From: Desulfobacteraceae bacterium
GTDB taxonomy: Bacteria; Desulfobacterota; Desulfobacteria; Desulfobacterales; ETH-SRB1
DNA: 39,702 bases
Assembly: GCA_028571455.1 (NCBI GenBank)
Contig: JAPVVG010000237.1
Coordinates: 1-39,702, forward strand
Direction of reading: 5' to 3'
Shown here: in pieces, positions 34,584-39,702 of the stretch
How positions within the stretch are numbered: position 1 is the stretch's first letter
How the letters are laid out: the number at the start of each line of letters is the position of its first letter
The notes under the pieces: generated by a model
What the model was told of the DNA's origin: nothing
The model's database searches: none
What the model saw: the letters and a program-made list of their open reading frames with translations, nothing else
Program-made: the position numbers and the translations under genes

Positions 34584-36359
34584 CTATCTCCCCAGTTTTT
34601 GCTCTCGTTGAGAAGTCACAACTCTCTTGTAATCTTCAGCACCACGTGCAAATGTCTTACGCCAACATTCAACCAACTTGGGGTCTTCACTAGTTGGTCG
34701 GGGCGTTTGTAACGGAATTCGTACGCGTGAAGGGATTGTAACCGCTTCACCGATAACAAGTGCTTCACCTGTTCGCAGTGATGGAAGCAAGTCTATGAGG
34801 CTGATCAAGTTGTCTGGGGCTGACGATTTCACAATCGATTGATCGGTCGAGTTGGTTAGCCTCAGTGCGATGAAGGTTCCAACCTGCGCTAATATCGTTT
34901 CGGCAATCTCAGACGGCCTTTGAGAAATAATCATTGCCCCAACGCCAAATTTACGGCCTTCTTTGAAAATACTCTCGACTGCATCCCTTGCGTAGTTATT
35001 GGCTCCAGATTTATTGAGATAAGAGTGAGCCTCCTCGAACGCGATGAAAAGCGGTCTCTGCCTCCCAGTGTATGGTTCATTCCTTCCCCAAAACATACTA
35101 TCAAAAACGAAACGAGTGATGAGGCCAACAGTTATGTCAAGAACCCCAAAAGGTACGCCTGCCAGATCGAGAATCGTAAGTCTCTCCTCACCACCAATCC
35201 AATCATTCAGAAGATCGTGCAAATCCTTTGGTGATGTGGCATCAGAGTAGTCACCAGGATGAAACAGAAAATCATACGCTGAATCCCTGAGTCGACTTAT
35301 TAGTCGCTTTTCGTAAACGTAGAACTCTTGATAGAGTTTTGACTTATAGGGGGCAGCAGCCCCGACTGCATAGGGTTTAAAACGGGGTGGCTCAAGAGTG
35401 TTATAATCGCCATTGCTTTCGATGAGTGCTTTGTCCTTGGTCTGCTTCTCAGCGGTCGCTTCGCTGAACGTTGCATTCAGCCACCAATAGATGTGATACC
35501 AGAGTTCTCTGACATTGAATGGTATAGGCGAATCAGCAGAAACTCGATCAGAATCAACAACTCCCGATTTTAATGAGCCTACATTCGCCTTTTTTCTTTC
35601 AACCACTAGCTCGCGCAGTTTTCTGTACTCAGGGCGTTGGTCATCCTTGGGTACGGCACCCACCAGAAAAAAAGCGAGTTCATCAAATGTCATCAGCCAG
35701 AAGGGGATATGCAGTGGATGCGTTGCATCTTTGATTCTGAATACGCGGGACCGCGGGAATGCCGTGGCATACTCCCCATGGGGATCGACTAGGATGACTC
35801 TTGATCCCGGATAATCGTCCAAGATCGCCTTTAAAACACTCACTGTGGTGTTGGACTTTCCACTTCCTGTCGACCCGAAAATTGCGCAGTGGCGCAAAAC
35901 AAGCTTGTGAATATCGGCACTAACGCTCAAGTTTTCGGATGAAGAGTGCTTTCCGATCTCTATAGAACCGGCGTCTTTCCTCGCATATATGTCGAACAAA
36001 TCACGTTCGGTCACAAGATGAACTTCATCGTTTATTGTCGGATATGTGCCGACGCCTTTCTGAAAGTCCTCATCTCCAATTTTTTCTCCAACAAGTTGCA
36101 CCGACAAGAATCTCGATCCTTGATCGTATGGACGACTTTCGTCCGTGGCTGCACTCGGTGTATTGCTAACCGCTGAGACGATTCCGTAGATGCTGATATT
36201 ACCCACTGGAAACTTCACAAAGGTTCCGATTTGGCCAATCTTATAGAGTCGGCCATTGATTATCGGCGCGGCTGAGGGAATAGTGCTCGATATCTCGACT
36301 TCAACTGTGCTTGAGTCAACGCGAATGACTTTACCCAAGTATGTGATGTCGCTGATCAT
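34584..36359 (-). CDS. herA: HerA-like hexameric ATPase/helicase
   Basis: This 591-aa protein starts with a HAS-barrel-like beta domain (about residues 1-120). The HerA/FtsK motor follows, with Walker A FGSTGSGKSNT (about 161-171) and a Walker B ending LFIAFEEAHSYLNK, and then SQRPSEIAETILAQ. This is the standard HerA layout. The start codon overlaps the SIR2 stop (ATGA), so the two are co-translated. SIR2-HerA pairs are a known anti-phage system in which the HerA hexamer binds a SIR2 assembly and turns on NAD+ depletion and nuclease activity. The sequence looks intact and functional. Confidence 0.9.
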   Translation of the reverse strand: MISDITYLGKVIRVDSSTVEVEISSTIPSAAPIINGRLYKIGQIGTFVKFPVGNISIYGIVSAVSNTPSAATDESRPYDQGSRFLSVQLVGEKIGDEDFQKGVGTYPTINDEVHLVTERDLFDIYARKDAGSIEIGKHSSSENLSVSADIHKLVLRHCAIFGSTGSGKSNTTVSVLKAILDDYPGSRVILVDPHGEYATAFPRSRVFRIKDATHPLHIPFWLMTFDELAFFLVGAVPKDDQRPEYRKLRELVVERKKANVGSLKSGVVDSDRVSADSPIPFNVRELWYHIYWWLNATFSEATAEKQTKDKALIESNGDYNTLEPPRFKPYAVGAAAPYKSKLYQEFYVYEKRLISRLRDSAYDFLFHPGDYSDATSPKDLHDLLNDWIGGEERLTILDLAGVPFGVLDITVGLITRFVFDSMFWGRNEPYTGRQRPLFIAFEEAHSYLNKSGANNYARDAVESIFKEGRKFGVGAMIISQRPSEIAETILAQVGTFIALRLTNSTDQSIVKSSAPDNLISLIDLLPSLRTGEALVIGEAVTIPSRVRIPLQTPRPTSEDPKLVECWRKTFARGAEDYKRVVTSQREQKLGR

Positions 36360-37549
36360 TTGGCCCCCAAGTCTTGGCTATTCTGTTTTCCTGAACTTGC
36401 GACGAGGAATGCAACCAGCGCGTTGAAATCGCCCAACGTTAATTGCGACTTATCATCGCTCCAAAATGTTGTGGTGTTTTCGTTCGGCTTTGTCGCCTCT
36501 TTGTTGAAATGCCACTCGCCCAACTCGCCATTGATGATGGCTTTTGTTGGCCCGAATGCATGAAGATTCAGATATGCCGAACAGGATTTATGGAGGCTTT
36601 CTAAATCGGCGTCATTATAGATAAATGCGATGACGAACAAACGGTTGTTCTGGCGCATACAATTGAAAATAATCTCATTAATGTGTTGGTCGGAAAAGGA
36701 ATAGCCACTGATAGCGAATAGTAGTTCCCCGCCGAGAAGATAGGACCGCATCCTGTCAAAGTAGGCGATGAAAGGTTGCTTTCGAGAGGAGTCGTATTTG
36801 TCTTTGGATGGATATATGACGAGCTCATTCTTAATATCTGAAACCTTTCCGATGTTGCCAATCCTGATGATGCGATAGGATTTCGTTGTTTCGGAGAACC
36901 GCCAGAACCAGTTCAAGGAGCCGTGAATCTTCCAAAGGCGAATCCAATTCTTCGTGAGGTCCCCTGCTTTGACGAGATGGTCTACGCTCTCCTGCCAGAA
37001 GAAGGGCTCAAACGAGCCAACGAATCCATCGAAGTAGGGTATCTCACTGGCTTCAAGCGACTTCTCGATAACAAGATCGTAGTTGGTTGTGAAGACTTCC
37101 TTGGCGTAATCTCGATTGAGCAGGTTGTACCAGGCGAAGAACCGTTTTGTTGTGGCAAGCGGGGCGCTCGCCTCCTTCTCTGTGATGATTTTATAGATAG
37201 CTCTGCAAATCTCTCCATCAATGGTACTTGCATCCTTACCGCAAACACCGAGATATTTTCTGGTCTCGCTCTCGTTGGTAAGTTCACGAATTCGTCTTAG
37301 TTGATTGAGTATGTCCTCGATGTTGACAGCGCGCCCGTTTATCAGCGTGGCCAGATCGTCCTTAACGATCCGTAATGTCTTCGCCGAGCTCTCGTTTAGG
37401 GCTGTATCGACGCTGCGGGTCAGCGTTGTAATATCTGGAATGCCAAGAGCACAGGACGTACCGGCACCAAAGAAGAAGCCGATGTTCTTGGAGTAGGACA
37501 AATGATTCTTCAGCTCTCTTATTTCTCGAAGTACATCAAATTTCGTCAT
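36356..37549 (-). CDS. SIR2-family NAD-binding effector of a SIR2-HerA system
   Basis: The ORF opens at 37564, but ATG at 37549 (MTKFDVLREIRELKNHL) has AGAGG at good spacing, giving 397 aa. SIR2 hallmarks are GFFFGAGTSCALGIPD (NAD-binding glycine loop), VFTTNYDLVIEK, and KIHGSLNWFW with the catalytic His. The C-terminal third (LGGELLFAISGYSFSDQHIN) also fits defence-type SIR2 proteins. In SIR2-HerA defence this subunit hydrolyses NAD+ upon phage infection. It heads a three-gene operon with herA and the KTSC gene. The upstream region holds a repeat copy and a possible attC half-site rather than an obvious promoter. Confidence 0.9.
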   Translation of the reverse strand: MTKFDVLREIRELKNHLSYSKNIGFFFGAGTSCALGIPDITTLTRSVDTALNESSAKTLRIVKDDLATLINGRAVNIEDILNQLRRIRELTNESETRKYLGVCGKDASTIDGEICRAIYKIITEKEASAPLATTKRFFAWYNLLNRDYAKEVFTTNYDLVIEKSLEASEIPYFDGFVGSFEPFFWQESVDHLVKAGDLTKNWIRLWKIHGSLNWFWRFSETTKSYRIIRIGNIGKVSDIKNELVIYPSKDKYDSSRKQPFIAYFDRMRSYLLGGELLFAISGYSFSDQHINEIIFNCMRQNNRLFVIAFIYNDADLESLHKSCSAYLNLHAFGPTKAIINGELGEWHFNKEATKPNENTTTFWSDDKSQLTLGDFNALVAFLVASSGKQNSQDLGAK

Positions 37550-37592
37550 CGTGCCGCCTCTCATTCACGCATGGCATGTTGTTCTTTTTGGT

Positions 37593-37618
37593 GCCGAACG
37601 CCTAAAATGAGCTGCCAC
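37593..37618 (-). other. possible 3' half of an attC site upstream of the SIR2 gene
   Basis: On the minus strand GGCAGCTCATTTTAGGCGTT continues into CGGC, so R'' would be GTTCGGC. It lies about 45 bases before the SIR2 start, where a cassette boundary would be expected. No partner arm or matching GCCGAAC box was found: the dispersed repeat starts at 37666 on one side, and RAYT debris fills the other end of the operon. A nearby AAAAGCCG/CGGCTTTT hairpin spans 37618-37664. Confidence 0.3.
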
Positions 37619-37665
37619 AAAAGCCGTCTAAGACTTTAAATTTACTTAAAATCGGCTCGGCTTTT

Positions 37666-37829
37666 GGACTTGGGGACGCCCTTCACATTTGCAGTTTTAG
37701 AACAATCCACCCTGTATATAAATTAAAGTTAGCTGTGTAATAAAAGCAATAACATATCTAAAGCTGTAGGACTAAAGAACATCCCAAAATTTCCGGCTAC
37801 CCGTTAATAAAGCCTTAATTGTTATTCAA
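37666..37829. repeat. dispersed repeat, copy 2 (truncated)
   Basis: It starts GGACTTGGGGACGCCCTTCA and follows copies 1 and 3 to about TTGTTATTCA, where it breaks off about 40 bases short. The remaining gap up to 37975 shows no gene. Confidence 0.8.
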
Positions 37830-37975
37830 TATGGACCTAAAAATCTTTCTCAATTGAAATGGATTATATGCGTTGGCGCTTCAGACACCCAAAAATTGCT
37901 TCCCATTTATGCAGATTTCGCTGATAAGCTATTTTTTGAGTATAATTTTTTCTTCCCCCTGAGTTCCGTCACAGT

Positions 37976-38287
37976 TTAAAACTCGATATGCCCTGATTCA
38001 TCCCTGTTTCTCAAAAGTTCAACGGTGATAAATTCAATATTTTTTCCTTTTTCTGTATCAGGTGGAAATAATTCCTTTAATTTTGATAGTGCATCGTAGG
38101 TATCTGGTTCGGTTGCATAATAAAAATCCTGTACTATTTCGCTGAAATTTAATAAATTTTCCTCTTGCCGGCAGGCAGATACAAAGCGGTTAACCAACTC
38201 CTCTAAGATGTTTCGGAATTCATGGAAAAACGAAAGATCATTTAACAGATCAATATTAATGGGATCTTGATCAAGACCAAACAACAT
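37976..38287 (-). CDS. hypothetical protein, probably N-terminally truncated
   Basis: This 103-codon ORF ends RNRDESGHIEF. The product is acidic and mostly helical (FFHEFRNILEELVNRFVSAC, YDALSKLKELFPPD). I do not recognise it. Its first codon abuts the start of dispersed repeat copy 3 (38288), and there is no ribosome binding site, so the 5' part of the gene was probably lost when the repeat arrived. It is bracketed by copies 2 and 3 in direct orientation. Confidence 0.45.
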   Translation of the reverse strand: MLFGLDQDPINIDLLNDLSFFHEFRNILEELVNRFVSACRQEENLLNFSEIVQDFYYATEPDTYDALSKLKELFPPDTEKGKNIEFITVELLRNRDESGHIEF

Positions 38288-38480
38288 GGACTTGGGGCGC
38301 CCTTCACATTTGCAGTTTTAGAATAATCCCCTGTACATAAATTAAAGTTAGCTGTGTAATAAAAACAATAACATATCCAAAGCTGTAAAACTAAAGAGGA
38401 TCCCAACATTTCCGGCTACCCGTTAATAATGCCATTATTGTTATTCCACCATGCACCCATGCACTTGGCATTTTATAAAT
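38288..38480. repeat. dispersed repeat, copy 3
   Basis: It begins GGACTTGGGGCGCCCTTCAC and ends CACTTGGCATTTTATAAAT, 16 bases past the hepT stop. It is nearly identical to copy 1 over its whole length, including the AATAATGCCATTATT palindrome, apart from a few indels. Confidence 0.8.
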
Positions 38481-38496
38481 TCCTTGTGAATAGCCA

Positions 38497-38868
38497 TTAT
38501 GATATCTCTTTAATCATCTTGTTTATGATCTGCGCTAATTCGGCAATGTTATATTTGCAGACGTCGTATATTACCTCTGCGTCCGCCTCAAAGTAATGAT
38601 GGCTGATGATATCCCTCATCCCTTTGGCTTTTTTCCAATCGACCTGAGGATATCGCGATAAAAGCGTCTTATTTGTCGCTTTGTCTAGATTTTTTAATGC
38701 CTCGCCAATTGCGATCAGTAACATACAAATGCTGTCAAGTTTCTCCATGCCTGCTGGTGAATCTGTGAAATCATTAACAGATTTAACCGGCTTAAAACGC
38801 TCTAAGATCGTTTGGCTTGCCCGATAAATCTGAGACAATATTTCTAAAACAAGCTCTTTGTCATACAT
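38497..38868 (-). CDS. hepT: HepT-like HEPN RNase toxin (DUF86)
   Basis: This is a 123-aa, all-helical HEPN protein. The C-terminal half has RDIISHHYF, which fits the R-x4-6-H-x-Y active site of HepT RNases. The length is standard. It overlaps the upstream antitoxin gene by 8 bases, the usual MntA-HepT order. In this type VII system the nucleotidyltransferase blocks HepT by AMP-adding to the tyrosine of that motif, which is present here. Both catalytic sequences look intact. The end of the gene is followed at once by dispersed repeat copy 3. Confidence 0.9.
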   Translation of the reverse strand: MYDKELVLEILSQIYRASQTILERFKPVKSVNDFTDSPAGMEKLDSICMLLIAIGEALKNLDKATNKTLLSRYPQVDWKKAKGMRDIISHHYFEADAEVIYDVCKYNIAELAQIINKMIKEIS

Positions 38869-39151
38869 AGACCGCCTCTTTGTCTATTCTGCCTTTGAGA
38901 AAAGCGTTCATTTTTTCCCGATATCTTACAATATCTACAGTTCTGTGAAACTTTTCCTCTAAATCCTGCTTAATTCCTATAAGGTAAAACAAATTCGGTT
39001 TCCCAAGCTCCACAACAACGTCGATATCGCTTTGCTCTTTCATATTATCTCTGGCTGCCGAGCCAAAGATACCTATTCTTATTATTTCGTATCTGTCCTT
39101 ATTCATCTCCTTGAACCGGCGCAAGCTCATGATAATCTCATCCCTTTTCAT
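38861..39151 (-). CDS. mntA: MntA minimal nucleotidyltransferase antitoxin
   Basis: This is a 96-aa protein from ATG at 39151 (MKRDEIIMSLRRFKEMNK). The longer ORF to 39208 would read into the MITE-like element, and GGGGGAAG stands 8 bases before the chosen start. GIFGSAARDNMKEQSDID is the exact GS-x10-D-x-D motif of minimal nucleotidyltransferases, and a third acidic residue follows in VDIVRY. It adenylylates and so neutralises HepT, encoded by the overlapping next gene. The original promoter region is separated from the gene by the MITE at 39170-39345. Confidence 0.9.
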   Translation of the reverse strand: MKRDEIIMSLRRFKEMNKDRYEIIRIGIFGSAARDNMKEQSDIDVVVELGKPNLFYLIGIKQDLEEKFHRTVDIVRYREKMNAFLKGRIDKEAVYV

Positions 39152-39169
39152 TACCACTTCCCCCAATGG

Positions 39170-39345
39170 TTGATAAACTCGTAAAAAGTCAAATTCGTCG
39201 TCCGCCAAAGGGCTCTGGCGGATCGACCGCAGGGAGAAATCTTATCTTTTCAATAGGTTGCAGTAAGATTTCTCCTATTGTCGAAACAAGGATTTCTCGT
39301 TTCACTCGAAATGACAGGCCAGAGAGACTTTTTACGAGTTCATCA
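39170..39345. mobile_element. 176-bp MITE-like element with terminal inverted repeats
   Basis: TTGATAAACTCGTAAAAAGT(C) at 39170-39190 is inverted at 39325-39345 with one mismatch in 21 bases. The inside is rich in further small inverted repeats (GATTTCTC/GAGAAATC types, GTCCGCC near the left). The 60- and 75-codon ORFs in the track lie across it and are not genes. It has inserted about 18 bases upstream of mntA. Target-site duplication is not clear. Confidence 0.65.
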
Positions 39346-39545
39346 ATGGTTACTTCGATTATCTTAATCAATGTTTTGCTAACGAGTTATTAATATTGAA
39401 AACCAAAAATACTGAAAGCCTGTTCATTATATGAAAATGCTTGATAAAGTCCTTTATGTGATTCGGAAAGGTATTATATCTTATTCCGCAGAAAATGCCA
39501 CCTAAAAAATATGGGGGGTTTTATTCTGCACGATGTCCCCCTTTA

Positions 39546-39702
39546 TCACTTCTTTCTTCCCATAATCAGGGAACGTCGAACGATCCCCAGGGTTCGGTTT
39601 TTTTGCATATGACTCACCATGTTAGGCAGGAATCGTTGTGTAGAGAGAGGGCAATCTACGATATGGGTGATTTCCCACCCGGAATCCTTCAGAAGGTCAA
39701 TG
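39546..39702 (-). CDS. 3' end of an unidentified gene running off the window
   Basis: An open frame from the right edge to a TGA at 39546-39548 encodes 51 residues, including WEITHIVDCPLSTQRFLPNM and RTLGIVRRSLIMGRKK. Its steady amino-acid pattern looks like real coding sequence. I do not recognise it from this tail. The stretch from 39346 to 39545 shows no gene. Confidence 0.5.
   Translation of the reverse strand, partial: IDLLKDSGWEITHIVDCPLSTQRFLPNMVSHMQKNRTLGIVRRSLIMGRKK

Noticed and set aside
39189-39371. 60-aa ORF starting MIKIIEVTIDELVKSLS as a small gene
   Set aside because: It runs almost entirely through the MITE-like element and ends inside it. It has no ribosome binding site or family look.
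1-39702. CRISPR array, tRNA, rRNA or plasmid origin
   Set aside because: No regularly spaced short repeats, no cloverleaf-like sequence and no iteron cluster were seen on either strand.

Overview
The window looks like a defence and mobile-element island from an anaerobic Desulfobacterota-type (deltaproteobacterial) chromosome. That placement is an inference. It rests on a redox protein whose catalytic cysteine codon is an in-frame TGA (a selenoprotein), DUF4143-type ATPases, decayed REP-associated tyrosine transposases (RAYTs) and integron cassettes. No rRNA, tRNA or CRISPR array was seen. Every convincing gene is on the minus strand, so transcription runs from high to low coordinates.

Left flank (1-4.7 kb): pyrF, a stub of an AAA ATPase, a selenocysteine-containing AhpC/TSA-fold protein with a plausible bacterial SECIS hairpin, a short Mut7-C/ubiquitin-fold protein and a DUF4143 ATPase. 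The gaps hold RAYT debris, a 19-bp tandem duplication and three small palindromes.

Main operon (4.7-26.4 kb): eight tightly spaced genes, read from 26.4 kb downwards. They are an SspB-like DUF4007 protein, an SspC-like ATPase and an SspD-like PP-loop sulfurtransferase, which together look like a DNA phosphorothioation module. Next comes a 1496-aa protein that appears to fuse a ScoMcrA-like sulfur-binding domain, a NERD nuclease domain, two protein-kinase domains and a P-loop ATPase. It is followed by a 529-aa DptG/MAD7-like protein and a 1767-aa HerA/FtsK-type DptH/MAD8-like ATPase. The operon ends with a second, divergent DUF4007 protein and a second SspC-like ATPase (1423 aa). This reads as a backbone-modification module coupled to an elaborate restriction or sensing module. 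It is the strongest candidate for a poorly described system. No cysteine desulfurase is present, so sulfur would have to come from a housekeeping IscS.

Second operon (27.0-29.5 kb): a Ser/Thr kinase, a probable alpha/beta-barrel protein I do not recognise, and a PD-(D/E)XK-like protein. The genes are translationally coupled and look like a compact candidate defence system.

Integron-derived segment (30.0-33.7 kb): three gene cassettes carry attC sites. For each one, the R' box at the end of the cassette is the exact reverse complement of the R'' box at the start of the same cassette. They encode a 456-aa protein, an HsdR-N-like nuclease-fold protein and a 120-aa two-repeat protein. A fourth cassette ORF is truncated by a RAYT-derived element. 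No integrase is present.

Right part (33.7-39.7 kb): a gutted RAYT carrying an in-frame palindromic insertion, a SIR2-HerA defence pair with a downstream KTSC gene, a HepT-MntA toxin-antitoxin pair and the 3' end of an unidentified gene. About 200-bp dispersed repeats (three copies) and a 176-bp MITE-like element lie between them.
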